Source: Halobacteriovoraceae bacterium | GTDB lineage: Bacteria; Bdellovibrionota; Bacteriovoracia; Bacteriovoracales; Bacteriovoracaceae | DNA length: 64,000 nucleotides | Assembly: GCA_002713145.1 (NCBI GenBank) | Contig: PAVS01000019.1 | Span: 1-64,000, forward strand | Direction of reading: 5' to 3' | Shown: piece by piece, positions 43,187-52,431 of the stretch | Numbering within the stretch: the stretch's first letter is position 1 | How the letters are laid out: each line of letters starts with the position of its first letter | The notes under the pieces: model-generated | Databases searched by the model: none | Told to the model about the DNA's origin: nothing | What the model saw: only the letters and a program-made list of their open reading frames with translations | Made by a program: the position numbers and the translations under genes

Positions 43187-44557
43187 TTATTCACTTAAGC
43201 GCTCAGTCGTACCCGTTTGGCCGGCGTTAATAACGATATCAACACGTCTGTTAAGGGCCCTTCCTTCTTCTGTTTCGTTAGAGGCAAGTGGTCGACTCTC
43301 TCCTAGACCAACAGTTTGGATATTAACAGTATTTCTCTGGCCATTGTTTTTAAAATAACTGGCTATTGAATCTGCTCGCTGTTGTGATAATTTCTCATTT
43401 AATTGATTACTACCTGTCGCATCAGTATGTCCTTGAATGGTTAATTCATTGGCATTGAGTCTTTCGATAGTCTCATCAATTTTGGAAAGTAATTCTTTTG
43501 ATTTTTCAGGTATTTCAGCTGAACCAACTGCAAAACCAATATCTTTGAGGCGAAGAATTACTTTATCTCCTTGCTGATAAACTTCAGCTTGGTCTTCTGA
43601 ATAATTACTAACGACACTATCAAGCTCTTGTTGGAACTTAATCTTTTTCTGAGCTTCTGAATACTCTTCATTTTGAGCAGCAACAGTTGCGGCTAGCAAA
43701 TTCGCAGCAGAGTTAGAGGTATCAAGTTCTCCTGAAAGTGAATCCACTCTATTATTAAGTTGACCTAGTTGACGGTCATTTCTTACCAGTTCAAGAGCTA
43801 CTTTCTCACTCGCACCTTCAGCAACTCCTGTGAGCTTGTCAGTGACATCACTTAAAAGTTTTGAAGAGAATTCCGCGTAGTCTACATCATCAGTATATTC
43901 CATTTTATTGCGTGGGTTTTGAGCAATAGCATTTTCAGCGACGGCAAGATCTTGAAGGGCTCTTGCATAAGTTCTTTCTGCTAGATCATCAGCATCCTTT
44001 TCTTCTGCATTTTCAATTCTATCTCTTACATCAGCAAGCTCTTTGTGTTGAACTGATTGAACTTCAATTTCTTGATATTCTTGCATAAATTTATTGAAAT
44101 CTTTTACGGATAAAAATTCAGTAAACTCATCTGTTTCATCGATTAGGTCTTCATCAATCTCATAGAGAGCCTCTCTAATCGCAGTCTTATCGTAAGCCCC
44201 TGCATCTAAGGCATGTCTTCTGGCTTGAAGAATGCGCTCGGGAGATTTTTGGGCACCCTTAGCTTGAGAGATGGCTTTCTCATAGTAGGCTTTTGCCTCT
44301 GCAAGATCCTCCATCACTTCTTCTGTTTCTTCTCCGTCTTTAAAATCTTCTCGGGCATCTTTATATTCATCTTCACCTTCTAAAAATGTTTCCATGGCAA
44401 GAAGATCTGCTTGCATATCAAGCGCATTGGTTCTTACTTGCTTCACTTCACTAAAAGCTCCTTCAGGTGATGTTGCTGCTAAATCAGCTTTTTCAATTGA
44501 AGCACAGCTAAATGTAAGCATAGATGCTACTGCGAGAGTTCCTAATTGTTTTTTCAT
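43187..44557 (-). CDS. OmpA-family peptidoglycan-binding lipoprotein
   Basis: 456 residues. The lipobox TFSC places lipidated Cys18. An acidic, helical domain (about 25-300; YYEKAISQAK and similar heptads, DUF4398-like features) is followed by a C-terminal OmpA domain (about 335-452). Its motif is TIQGHTDATGSNQLNEKLSQQRADSI, with the Asp and Arg that hold meso-diaminopimelate of peptidoglycan. It should tether the outer membrane to the cell wall; the DUF4398 region is coiled. AAGGAG precedes the ATG. Confidence 0.85.
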   Translation of the reverse strand: MKKQLGTLAVASMLTFSCASIEKADLAATSPEGAFSEVKQVRTNALDMQADLLAMETFLEGEDEYKDAREDFKDGEETEEVMEDLAEAKAYYEKAISQAKGAQKSPERILQARRHALDAGAYDKTAIREALYEIDEDLIDETDEFTEFLSVKDFNKFMQEYQEIEVQSVQHKELADVRDRIENAEEKDADDLAERTYARALQDLAVAENAIAQNPRNKMEYTDDVDYAEFSSKLLSDVTDKLTGVAEGASEKVALELVRNDRQLGQLNNRVDSLSGELDTSNSAANLLAATVAAQNEEYSEAQKKIKFQQELDSVVSNYSEDQAEVYQQGDKVILRLKDIGFAVGSAEIPEKSKELLSKIDETIERLNANELTIQGHTDATGSNQLNEKLSQQRADSIASYFKNNGQRNTVNIQTVGLGESRPLASNETEEGRALNRRVDIVINAGQTGTTERLSE

Positions 44558-44696
44558 GATAACTCCTTCGTATTTTCATTCATTCTTAGATAAGAATAAC
44601 AACGAAGAAGATTTAAATACTGGAAATTACCTGTAGATTATGTAAATTAAGCTACATAATTTATTGAGTTGAAAAAATGAACACAAAATTTTACAT

Positions 44697-45557
44697 CTAC
44701 AATGATGTAATGACTTGTGGCATCCAATTATTAAAATCTTCTGCTTTAAATCCTAGAGACTCAGCTCTTGAGCAATCCATAAACCAGTCAGCTGGAATAC
44801 CATAAGGTGAATGATTTTTATCATCTTTCTGTGAAGTAATATTCGCTTTTCCCCCTGTATGTTCTTCGATTGACTGGATCATATGTGAGAGTTGCAGAGG
44901 CTTGGGGCTCGCTATATTGAGGGGGCCGGTATATTCATTTTGTGCTAAAAAAAATAGAGCACTAGCAGCATCATCGCTAGAAATACAGGAGAGTTTAGCG
45001 TCAAGGTCAGGGAAGTAAATGGGAAGAGATTTTTTAACTCGCTCCACATGAAATTTAAATCTTTGGGTGTAGTCATCACTTCCTATAACGATGGGAAAAC
45101 GAACAGAGACAACATCAAAATTTGCATACTTTTCGAAGGCGATTTCTGCTTGTCGTTTGGCTTCACCGTAATTACTTTCGGCTGTTTCATAATTCTCAAT
45201 GACATGCTTTTGTGGATCAAAGTCTGATTCTTTTAAATCTGATCCTTCATCATACACTGATTGAGAGGAGGTAAATATGTATCGAGAAGTCTTACTTTTA
45301 AAGATTTCACATGCAGCTGTGGCTTGATGGTAATCAAAACAAGCTTGGTCATAGACCACATCAAAATTTTTATTTTCCAGGAGAACTTTCATTTTGGTGG
45401 TATCGTTTCTATCACATTTAATTCTAGTGATTTGATCTCCAAAGCCGTCTTCTAAATTTCCTCGGTTTAACAGAGTCACTGTATGATTATCGTTAAGAAG
45501 CAAAGAGGTTAATTTTTTTCCAAAAAAACGGTTGCCCCCCAATATAAGAATATTCAT
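44697..45557 (-). CDS. NAD-dependent epimerase/dehydratase family protein
   Basis: 286 residues, extended short-chain dehydrogenase fold. The dinucleotide motif is LILGGNRFFGKKL (GxxxxGxxL type). A YGEAKRQAE segment supplies the Tyr-xxx-Lys catalytic pair. Its C-terminal part has the PYGIPADWFMDCSRA substrate region. Such enzymes act on nucleotide sugars or related substrates; this one is short and its substrate is unknown. It overlaps the glycosylase gene by 4 bases. Confidence 0.8.
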   Translation of the reverse strand: MNILILGGNRFFGKKLTSLLLNDNHTVTLLNRGNLEDGFGDQITRIKCDRNDTTKMKVLLENKNFDVVYDQACFDYHQATAACEIFKSKTSRYIFTSSQSVYDEGSDLKESDFDPQKHVIENYETAESNYGEAKRQAEIAFEKYANFDVVSVRFPIVIGSDDYTQRFKFHVERVKKSLPIYFPDLDAKLSCISSDDAASALFFLAQNEYTGPLNIASPKPLQLSHMIQSIEEHTGGKANITSQKDDKNHSPYGIPADWFMDCSRAESLGFKAEDFNNWMPQVITSL

Positions 45558-46135
45558 AAATTTCCTTTAGCTACATATCTCCATGGTAGTTTAGCATCTT
45601 GACCCGCATAATCAATTCCAATTCTTGGGGTTGCTTCATAGGGAAGATTTAATCCTCTGTCTTCTAGCCAAAGTGAGTTCTTTTTAGTCAAAGCTAAATT
45701 ATTATGATCTCTATTTATTCCAAGTGCTTGTGTCAGCTTACCTGGTCCATTCACGAGATTTTTTTCAGAAATATTTTCTCCTCTTCGAATTTGCATGATT
45801 TCTCTTCCATGGGTAGGCTGTATACTTCGAATGAGCACCGCTTGCGGATGATCTTTAGGACCTGTGATAATATTAAACAGAGAGTGGATTCCGTAGCATA
45901 AATAGACATAACTTATGCCTCCTTTGTGGTAGAAAATCTTTGTTCGTTCAGTATGCTTATTTAAATAAGCATGGCATGCTTGATCAGTTAAGCCGCAGTA
46001 AGCTTCAGTTTCAAGTATGATTCCTCCTGTAAGGTTGTTATTAATAGAAGAGAAAAGGTATTTTCCTACCAGCGACTGGGCAATATAATTGACATCTTTA
46101 TTTTGAAAAAATTGGAGAGGAATTAATTTTTTCAC
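45554..46135 (-). CDS. 3-methyladenine DNA glycosylase (AAG/MPG family)
   Basis: 193 residues. The family core is visible: KYLFSSI, ILETEAYCG, DQACHAYLNKHTERTKIFYHKGGISYVYLCYGIHSLFNI (with the catalytic Glu in ETEAY, about 42), and the C-terminal RIGIDYAGQDAKLPWRY. It removes alkylated adenine and other damaged bases from DNA. Translationally coupled to the dehydrogenase gene; the paralogue 2 barrel gene lies 6 bases away. Confidence 0.88.
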   Translation of the reverse strand: MKKLIPLQFFQNKDVNYIAQSLVGKYLFSSINNNLTGGIILETEAYCGLTDQACHAYLNKHTERTKIFYHKGGISYVYLCYGIHSLFNIITGPKDHPQAVLIRSIQPTHGREIMQIRRGENISEKNLVNGPGKLTQALGINRDHNNLALTKKNSLWLEDRGLNLPYEATPRIGIDYAGQDAKLPWRYVAKGNL

Positions 46136-46141
46136 AAGTAT

Positions 46142-46708
46142 TTAAAATAAATAACCAAAGTTAAGTCCAATCCCTAGACCAGATTGAAAATAAGTGGAGA
46201 TAATGTCCTCAGCTGCATCGGCTCCTTCACCTTTTCGAACTTTAGAGGTAGGCTCAGCTATAAAAGTTCTATAGCTAATATCTGCTGAGTAGACATATCT
46301 ATCTTTAAAAATATCAAAAAAACCTATATTCATACTGACAAAATTACTCTCATTGATTTGATAGTCAGACTCAAGGTCATTATCATTATAGGAAAGAATG
46401 CCGCCATCAGAATGACCGAATTGGGCTCCAAGATAGTAACGAGACTGACAATCAAAAATAAACATACATGTTTCACTCGTTACATCAGTGTAGATTCTAG
46501 ACCCTATCGTTGAGGTTGGACCAATCTTTTCCATGGCCCTATTGAGGTGAAAATCAAAACGCTGAGTTGGGAAATAACGCAAACCTAGAGCTAATGATCC
46601 TTGATTGGATTTTAAACCTGTTCCGATATCGAAGCCAAAGCGCTTGGTAAGTAATTCATCAGAGTAAGCGCTAGAGGTAAGTAATAGAATAAGGATCATT
46701 GATTTCAT
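46142..46708 (-). CDS. Outer-membrane beta-barrel, paralogue 2
   Basis: 188 residues; signal peptide 1-16 (AYS/DE). It shares its whole layout with the gene at 42545-43108: GFDIGTGLKSNQGSLALGLRYFP, TIGSRIYT, a Cys pair at equal spacing (MFIFDC), an acidic loop and a C-terminal IGLNFGYLF. The two paralogues lie about 3 kb apart in the same direction, with the OmpA lipoprotein, epimerase and glycosylase genes between. It follows the gene at 46719-47726 by 10 bases and may be its operon partner. Confidence 0.65.
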   Translation of the reverse strand: MKSMILILLLTSSAYSDELLTKRFGFDIGTGLKSNQGSLALGLRYFPTQRFDFHLNRAMEKIGPTSTIGSRIYTDVTSETCMFIFDCQSRYYLGAQFGHSDGGILSYNDNDLESDYQINESNFVSMNIGFFDIFKDRYVYSADISYRTFIAEPTSKVRKGEGADAAEDIISTYFQSGLGIGLNFGYLF

Positions 46709-46718
46709 AGTTTAAACT

Positions 46719-47726
46719 TTAAAGTTCAGTGGGAAGATTATAGCTTTCTGTTTCAGGTATGACTTCGCCCCCAAAAATATGATCGAGAAGACTTTCAAAT
46801 AACACCCAATAATCCCAATCAATATTATTTTTATTGCCTGAAAATCTCACAATTCCTTCAATCACATCTTGGTCGGTGCGATCGACGATCTCTAGTCCCA
46901 TATCGAGAAAAGATTCTTTTAAAGCCGTGGTAAAGGGCTTTTTACTATTCCAACCTTCTATAAATTCAGCATTCTCAGAATTGAGATAAATTTGCCCTTC
47001 TACTTTTTGACTCTTTGTCACAAAGAAGAGACTGATATCCATGGTTCCTGATTCAAAATCAATTCGATCTTTTGGTAAATAATCAGTAATTTTTGTAAGA
47101 CTGATTCCCTTTAATTTCAGATCAAGGTCAAGGAGAGGAGGCATCATAAGGGGATGTCCTTTACCTTTTGCCTCTAAGGAGCCCTCTAATAATTCACCTT
47201 TTGTGGTAAAATTGGCATAATCATTTGTCTGTTCTTGTTTTGGAAAAAGCTTTATTTCCTTAAAGAGTAGCTCTTCTAAAGACATTTTAATTTTATTTTC
47301 TCTGTTCTCTTGTTTTCTAATGAGTTCAATATTTATGCTTGGGAAATATAATTCATCGACGATATTGGAAAAGGGGAGATTGATTTTATCTAATTGTATT
47401 TTAGAAGGCTCATCCTTTTTGTCGTCCTCTACCGCATCATCCTTGCTTGTATAAGTTATATTTAGCCCTTCAACTCGAATTGAGTATTTAAATATATCTT
47501 TCATACTTTCAAAAAAAAGAAAGTCTAATATCACTTCACTTGTTTCAACAGAATACTGAGGATATATTTCCGGTTGATTCTCTTTAAGCTCAATATTACG
47601 CAAGACCAAATAGGATTGGGGGTAATTTATATCCCATTCACCTAAGCTAAATTCAGCACTTAGAGTAGGTTTTGTTAATAAACCAAACATTAAAAAAAAT
47701 AAAATGAAACTAATCCGTCTTTTCAT
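46719..47726 (-). CDS. Exported AsmA-like protein
   Basis: 335 residues; signal peptide 1-23 (LSA/EF). Long beta strands, an acidic break (about 103-112) and a repeated pattern of lipid-facing strands (LDLDLKLKGISLTKITDYLPKDRIDFESGTMDISLFF) recall AsmA/DUF748 proteins, the chorein-like lipid carriers of the envelope. The N-terminal half has no membrane helix beyond the signal. The assignment is weak and based on style, not on a diagnostic motif. It is followed by the barrel gene, fitting an envelope role. Confidence 0.5.
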   Translation of the reverse strand: MKRRISFILFFLMFGLLTKPTLSAEFSLGEWDINYPQSYLVLRNIELKENQPEIYPQYSVETSEVILDFLFFESMKDIFKYSIRVEGLNITYTSKDDAVEDDKKDEPSKIQLDKINLPFSNIVDELYFPSINIELIRKQENRENKIKMSLEELLFKEIKLFPKQEQTNDYANFTTKGELLEGSLEAKGKGHPLMMPPLLDLDLKLKGISLTKITDYLPKDRIDFESGTMDISLFFVTKSQKVEGQIYLNSENAEFIEGWNSKKPFTTALKESFLDMGLEIVDRTDQDVIEGIVRFSGNKNNIDWDYWVLFESLLDHIFGGEVIPETESYNLPTEL

Positions 47727-47868
47727 ACCAATAAATTTAAAGTCTCTAGGGCGCTAATAAATCAAGAATTGTTTAAAAAAAGAATAATTTTAGTTCACAA
47801 CCTCTTGAATGGCTTTGGAAGTCATTTGAAAAGCTAAATATTACATTCGTTGCAACAAAGGAGATTGT

Positions 47869-48525
47869 ATGAAGTTTTTATTAAGTTTTATTTTATTAGT
47901 AGGAACCCAAGCAGGCTTAGCTGCAAAAGAATTTAAAAATGCCACCGATGGTGAGTACATCACAGTTTCGGGTAAAGTTGAAAAAGCTAGTGGCAAAATG
48001 TTTCATTTAAAATCAGAAAACAAAAAGATTAAAGTCACTATGGACAATCATTTTGATACTTGGGCCGCTGATGGTTTTAAAGTACGTGAAGGTGATAAAG
48101 TCGTTGTCACAGGGAGAGTTGATAAAGATCTTTTAGATAACGACTCACTCAATGCTGGAAGTGTGTATGTGCAGAATTTAGGCACTTATTTTTACGGTGA
48201 TAGCTCAGACAAGAGCCAAACACCGAAACTTTCCAGCTCGTACTTATCTATCCAGGACTTACCAGAAAATACCTCTGTTGATATAACAGGAACAGTTTCT
48301 AATGTTTCTGGAAGAGAATTTACTGTTAATACTGGAACAAGAAGAATCCAAGTCGACACCGCTGGTATGGCCTATAACCCCATGGATAATGTAGGTTTAA
48401 CTCAAATTAAAGAAGGTGATAGAGTCACTGTTTCAGGTGTGGTAGATGATAAATATCTTGATGAGAAAGAATTAGCTCCAGGATATATTATTGAATTACC
48501 AGAAAACTCAACTTATTCTGAATAA
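47869..48525 (+). CDS. Secreted protein with two OB-fold (BOF-like) repeats
   Basis: 218 residues; signal peptide 1-19 (LAA/KE). Two repeats of about 85 residues each start with (ITVSGKVE or VDITGTVS), run through a GREF- or GKMF-type turn, and close with EGDKVVVTGRVDKDLLDN or EGDRVTVSGVVDDKYLDE. This is the pattern of periplasmic OB-fold proteins such as YgiW and DUF5666, which may bind cations or small ligands. AAAGGAG precedes the ATG. It stands alone and ends at a strong terminator. Confidence 0.7.
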   Translation: MKFLLSFILLVGTQAGLAAKEFKNATDGEYITVSGKVEKASGKMFHLKSENKKIKVTMDNHFDTWAADGFKVREGDKVVVTGRVDKDLLDNDSLNAGSVYVQNLGTYFYGDSSDKSQTPKLSSSYLSIQDLPENTSVDITGTVSNVSGREFTVNTGTRRIQVDTAGMAYNPMDNVGLTQIKEGDRVTVSGVVDDKYLDEKELAPGYIIELPENSTYSE

Positions 48526-48533
48526 TTAATTCT

Positions 48534-48574
48534 TAAAAAAAAAGCGTGCTGCATTTAAGTAGCACGTTTTTTTT
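48534..48574. terminator. Bidirectional terminator
   Basis: CGTGCT (48545-48550) pairs with AGCACG (48561-48566). Poly-A lies on the left and poly-T on the right, so it can serve both the OB-fold gene and the convergent GST gene. Confidence 0.75.
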
Positions 48575-48582
48575 ATCTTATC

Positions 48583-49446
48583 TTAGTAAACATTATCTAA
48601 ATTAATATTTTTAAAATCATCTTCTGAATGTCTTTCTTTAAGTTGTTGATCTTCATCACCCCAGTTATTATTCACGACTCTTCCTCTCTTTACAGCGGGA
48701 CGATCTTTAATCATGTTTGCCCAACGTTGAAGATTTTTATATTCATGGACAGCTAGAAACTCTGCGGAGTTGTCATAAAGTTTACCTAGAGCTAAGGCGC
48801 CATACCAAGGAAATATCGCCATATCAGCGATAGTGTATTCATCACCAGTAATAAACTTATGGTCTTTTAATTGTTTGTCTAATAAATCAAGTTGTCTTTT
48901 CGTTTCCATAGCAAAGCGATTAATAGGATACTCTAGTTTTTCTGGAGCATAGCTGAAAAAGTGACCAAAGCCACCACCAAGATAAGGGCCGCTTCCCACT
49001 TGCCAAAAAAGCCAATTGATGACTTCTGTTCTTTTAGCTGCGTTTTTGGGAAGAAATTGTTCAAATTTCTCCGCAAGGTAGAGTAGAATTGAACCCGATT
49101 CAAAAACTCTAATCGGAGAACCATTATTTTGATCAATCATCGCTGGAATTTTTGAATTAGGATTTACTTCTACAAAGCCAGAAGTAAATTGATCTCCCTC
49201 TCCGATGTTGATGGTATAAGCATCATATTCAGCTTCTTTTATTCCTTTTTCTAGCAGCTCTTCAAACATAATAGAAACTTTAACACCGTTTGGCGTTGCT
49301 AGGGAGTAGAGCTGAAAAGGATGATCACCGACTGGAAGATTTCTTTCTTCTCTTGCACCTGCTGTGGGGCGATTAATATTAGAGAATTTTCCACCTACCG
49401 CACTTTTAGCATCCCATACCTTAGGGGGCGTATAGTTATCAGACAT
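48583..49446 (-). CDS. yghU: YghU-type glutathione S-transferase / disulfide reductase
   Basis: 287 residues, very close in sequence pattern to E. coli YghU: NINRPTAGAREERNLPVGDHPFQLYSL, GFVEVNPNSKIPAM, RVFESGSILLYLAEKF, GGGFGHFFSYAPEK, GDEYTIADMAIFPW and AVKRGRVVNN. The family binds two glutathione molecules and reduces organic disulfides and peroxides. All GSH-contact regions look intact. AAGGAGT precedes the ATG. DUF952 gene lies immediately upstream (14 bases). Confidence 0.93.
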   Translation of the reverse strand: MSDNYTPPKVWDAKSAVGGKFSNINRPTAGAREERNLPVGDHPFQLYSLATPNGVKVSIMFEELLEKGIKEAEYDAYTINIGEGDQFTSGFVEVNPNSKIPAMIDQNNGSPIRVFESGSILLYLAEKFEQFLPKNAAKRTEVINWLFWQVGSGPYLGGGFGHFFSYAPEKLEYPINRFAMETKRQLDLLDKQLKDHKFITGDEYTIADMAIFPWYGALALGKLYDNSAEFLAVHEYKNLQRWANMIKDRPAVKRGRVVNNNWGDEDQQLKERHSEDDFKNINLDNVY

Positions 49447-49460
49447 GTTAACTCCTTAAT

Positions 49461-49781
49461 CTATTTAAAAACAGACATATCGATAGCAGATATATCACCG
49501 CCAGCATAAAAGTAATGCCCTTTCATGTCTTTAAGCTTAAGTGAATTATTGTATAAATGTGGGAAGTCATTTTCCCATTTCAAATCATCCCCAAAATTTT
49601 CCTGCTCAAAGCCAACGATGTAGACTTTTTCACCTGCAAAATATTTGCTGGTTACGTGCTCCAGCTGTTCAGCAGTGGCCATATGAATAAAGCCATCTCT
49701 TTGGTCGTGTTCTGATCCAGAAAACTCGTGGTTATTTTGAAACTCTTGCCATTCATGAGTGCGTAAGACTTTAAAAATCAT
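49461..49781 (-). CDS. DUF952-family protein
   Basis: 106 residues with the typical start MIFKVLRTHEWQEF, then RDGFIHMATAEQLEHVTSKYFAG and DLKWENDFPHLY. The family resembles glutathione S-transferase-associated small proteins and has no firm function. It precedes yghU on the same strand by 14 bases, so the two are probably one transcript. Confidence 0.85.
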   Translation of the reverse strand: MIFKVLRTHEWQEFQNNHEFSGSEHDQRDGFIHMATAEQLEHVTSKYFAGEKVYIVGFEQENFGDDLKWENDFPHLYNNSLKLKDMKGHYFYAGGDISAIDMSVFK

Positions 49782-49819
49782 AATTTTCTCTCGAAGAACT
49801 TTAACATGTGGGCCACAAA

Positions 49820-50266
49820 CTATCGAGCGTTGGATTGGGGTGAGAAGTCGAAGTTAAACTTTCTTCTGCGCTGTTTTCTAGGTTTCTCTTCTTTAGTTTG
49901 AGTCTTGACGACTTTTTGCTTTGGCTTTTTTTGAAGTTTTTCCCGCTCTTGAGCAATGCTCACTTTAAGTGTTCTTCCGTTAACTTCACTTCCATTGAGC
50001 TTATCAATAGCAGTTAGGGCATGCTCTCTATTGTACATCTGTAGAAAAGCAATTCCCTTACTTTTATTAGTTTCAGGGTCTCTGATAACTTGAATCTTTC
50101 CTACTTTGCCATACTTGGTAAAAAGCTTATTGATATCCCCTTCGGCCATATCATAGGTCATATTACCGACGTAGATTTTAGTAAACTTATCAGTAGGGTC
50201 ATAAAAACTTTTAGGTGATTTTTGAGCATTTCTATTTTTCATAATGCCTTTTAGCATGCCCATCAA
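49820..50266 (-). CDS. RRM-domain RNA-binding protein with basic tail
   Basis: 148 residues. One RRM (about 28-104): RNP2 is KIYVGNMTYDM and RNP1 is KGIAFLQM, with a NKSKG loop before it. A Lys/Arg-rich tail (about 108-140) follows, ending in RRRKFNFDF. RRM proteins in bacteria bind single-stranded RNA and are common as cold or stress factors. It is 17 bases after the small 77-residue gene on the same strand, so probably co-transcribed. Confidence 0.88.
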   Translation of the reverse strand: MMGMLKGIMKNRNAQKSPKSFYDPTDKFTKIYVGNMTYDMAEGDINKLFTKYGKVGKIQVIRDPETNKSKGIAFLQMYNREHALTAIDKLNGSEVNGRTLKVSIAQEREKLQKKPKQKVVKTQTKEEKPRKQRRRKFNFDFSPQSNAR

Positions 50267-50282
50267 ACTTTAGATAGCTAAA

Positions 50283-50516
50283 TCAATGGTCTGTATTTTT
50301 TTCATTATTTTGCTCTTGGGGATGCCTATTTTGGATAATCCTCTTTTTATCCTCCTCGTCCATGCGAACGGGGGGAGCAATACTATCAAATGGTTCATTT
50401 GGCTTGGTATCTACTCCTCGTCTATTGGCCACGGCTCGACCATGGTTATCTTTTTTTGGTTCATATTGACCACTATTAGTTTTGAATATTGAAAATATAT
50501 CTTGAATTAGACTCAT
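50283..50516 (-). CDS. Small hydrophilic protein, 77 aa
   Basis: A strong AGGAGG precedes the ATG at 50516. The protein is highly charged and polar with Asn/Gln/Glu at the end and no signal, membrane helix or Cys; it is likely disordered. It lies 17 bases before the RRM gene, so a link to RNA binding is possible but unproven. No family recognised. Confidence 0.6.
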   Translation of the reverse strand: MSLIQDIFSIFKTNSGQYEPKKDNHGRAVANRRGVDTKPNEPFDSIAPPVRMDEEDKKRIIQNRHPQEQNNEKNTDH

Positions 50517-50802
50517 GTAAACCTCCTAAAATCTTTAAATCAATTTCAGAAGCAAAAGTCTTTATGAAAACTTCACAACACACCCTGAAAGATAGAAAAC
50601 CTTTAGACAGAAATATAAAAGTACACGCAATCAATTTTCACTAGACAAAGAATCTGTTGAAGTTTTAGCGAGAAAAAACTTATTTCTTTTTGATAAATTG
50701 AAAACGCCTACACAAGGGCTCTATGACTATTGAGATAAACTGTTTTAAAAATGCTTCAATAGATCAATTTAGATCGTATGTTCATTTAACCAAAGGAATT
50801 TT

Positions 50803-51324
50803 ATGAAAGTTTTAGTAACAACACTGTCAATGCTTTTGAGTTTTTCTCTGTTTGCGGGAAACTATGGTGACAAGAAAACAGGTGAGATGCACTCTGAGAA
50901 ACATGACAGTAAGTCTATTGTTCAACATGCTCAAGAGTCTGGACAGTTCAACACATTGCTAACGGCCGTTAAAAAAGCTGGCCTGGAAGAAACTCTCAGC
51001 GGAGAGGGAAACTATACGATTTTTGCTCCCACTGATGCCGCCTTCGCCAAACTTCCTAAGGCACAACTTCAAACATTATTAAATAATCCTGAACAATTAA
51101 AGCAAGTTCTTCTCTACCATGTAGCACCTGCTAGAGTAAGTTCTGCTCAAGCTAAAAATATGAGCAGTGCCAGTACCGTAAGTGGCGAAACTATTGCTTT
51201 AAGAACTTCAGATAATTCAGTGATGGTGAACAATGCAAAAGTCATCACTGCTGATATCAATGCGAGTAATGGTGTGATTCATGCCATCGACACTGTTCTC
51301 ATTCCTGAAAAAATGAGTGAGTAA
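50803..51324 (+). CDS. Secreted fasciclin (FAS1) domain protein
   Basis: 173 residues; signal peptide 1-18 (FA/GN). One FAS1 domain (about 40-170): SIVQHAQESGQFNTLLTAVKKAGL, NYTIFAPTDAAFAKLP (H1 motif), VLLYHVAPARV (the central YH motif) and GVIHAIDTVLIP (H2 motif). FAS1 proteins mediate adhesion. AAAGGAATT precedes the ATG. It ends at a strong terminator. Confidence 0.9.
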   Translation: MKVLVTTLSMLLSFSLFAGNYGDKKTGEMHSEKHDSKSIVQHAQESGQFNTLLTAVKKAGLEETLSGEGNYTIFAPTDAAFAKLPKAQLQTLLNNPEQLKQVLLYHVAPARVSSAQAKNMSSASTVSGETIALRTSDNSVMVNNAKVITADINASNGVIHAIDTVLIPEKMSE

Positions 51325-51349
51325 GAGTAAGTCGAGACTCATAAAACCA

Positions 51350-51378
51350 AAAGCCGCGTTTATTCGCGGCTTTTTTTT
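51350..51378 (+). terminator. Intrinsic terminator of the fasciclin gene
   Basis: AAGCCGCG (51351-51358) pairs with CGCGGCTT (51365-51372) and runs into eight T. Confidence 0.85.
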
Positions 51379-51463
51379 GCTTGAAAAAAGCATTAAACTA
51401 TTTGATAATAAATGACGATATAAAAATCTTACATCTTCCCCCCTGGTGGCTTACCAGTTCTTA

Positions 51464-52195
51464 ATGACATCTCTTTATTTTAGAAAAATGCATGACTACG
51501 AGGTTATCTCTAGATTGCTTGATTATTGGTCTCCCCAAATGGGAGGGGTTAGCGACTGGTTTTCTGGGACTAATATTTATGATGAATTCCACTTTTATAT
51601 TCCAGAATGTCAGAAGCTCCTCATAAGAGGAGAGTATAAAGACTTAAAAGATTACCTGGATTATATTCAATATGAAGCCATGGGAAATCGTTTCAGTGAA
51701 GCTCGAGATTTAAAAACTGCTGAGTGTGCCCAAAATTTTCTCAAAGTCTGGACCAACCATTCACGAAGTGACTCCAATATACGAGCTTATTCAAACAAGT
51801 TTCAAACAAAAAATTTTGACGGAAGAGAATATTTAATACAAACCAAGCTAGATGTTTTAAAACTCCTGACTGAAGAAATGAATATTGCCCATTATAGATC
51901 AAAATGGCTTGAAGGTGAGGACTCCCTTTCACATTACGATGAGATTTGTTTTAAAATGCTAAGTTATTTCGAGGAAAACTTACCCATTAAAGATTATGTT
52001 GAAAAAATGAAAGAACTTTTTGATTCAATAAATAACGATAATGACGAACCTTTTAGTAGCTATTTTAAAACAGCATTTGGGTATCTTTGTAGTCATCGAG
52101 CTGCTCCCTCAATTGTAACGAGAAAGGATCCTAGGTTATGTAAGCATAAGCTAGTCACTCTTTATATTAATAAAGAAGCTGAGCTTTTTAAGTGA
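51464..52195 (+). CDS. Hypothetical soluble protein, about 243 aa
   Basis: The frame is open from a GTG at 51446; the ATG at 51464 is my choice, but neither has a ribosome site. The protein is helical, rich in Tyr, Asp and Glu, and has no signal or membrane segment; several Cys are scattered. No domain is recognised. It lies at the left edge of the duplicated structured repeats. Codon use looks normal for the window. Confidence 0.5.
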   Translation: MTSLYFRKMHDYEVISRLLDYWSPQMGGVSDWFSGTNIYDEFHFYIPECQKLLIRGEYKDLKDYLDYIQYEAMGNRFSEARDLKTAECAQNFLKVWTNHSRSDSNIRAYSNKFQTKNFDGREYLIQTKLDVLKLLTEEMNIAHYRSKWLEGEDSLSHYDEICFKMLSYFEENLPIKDYVEKMKELFDSINNDNDEPFSSYFKTAFGYLCSHRAAPSIVTRKDPRLCKHKLVTLYINKEAELFK

Positions 52196-52217
52196 TTGGA
52201 TATAGTAATAAAAAAGC

Positions 52218-52391
52218 CAGGCGCGGAATTATGACACTTATGAAGATACTCCTTGCGAAGCACGGTCATCATTGACCATAGAAGAGTTCACATGATAAAA
52301 TATTTTTCTAAGCCTGGTGTCTAAACTAGGTTTTTAGACTTGCATATAAACAAAAGCCCCGATTATTTTCGGGGTTTTTTTATGCAAAAAA
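52218..52391. repeat. Structured repeat, copy 1 (broken peptide locus)
   Basis: About 150 bases (52240-52391) are nearly identical to 53082-53233; the short word CAGGCGCGG at 52218-52226 also occurs at 52978. The shared part holds GGTCA-TCAT-TGACC, GTCTAAA...TTTAGAC and a terminator hairpin (CCCCGA...TCGGGG plus T-run, 52357-52381). In the stems the two copies differ mostly by changes that keep pairing. Unlike copy 2 it has no readable hydrophobic peptide, so it looks like a broken relative of the putative toxin locus. Confidence 0.7.
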
Positions 52392-52431
52392 TTGAATATT
52401 ATTATTTTTCTTAATGAATTGAAATCATTGG

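Noticed and set aside
50517-50802. Short frame at 50563 (26 codons) before the fasciclin gene
   Set aside because: No ribosome site and ordinary composition; likely chance in AT-rich DNA.
52240-52275. Eleven-codon plus-strand frame (MKILL...HH) in both structured repeats
   Set aside because: It lies in a conserved RNA segment, has no ribosome site in copy 2 and its conservation is explained by the leader of the minus-strand gene.
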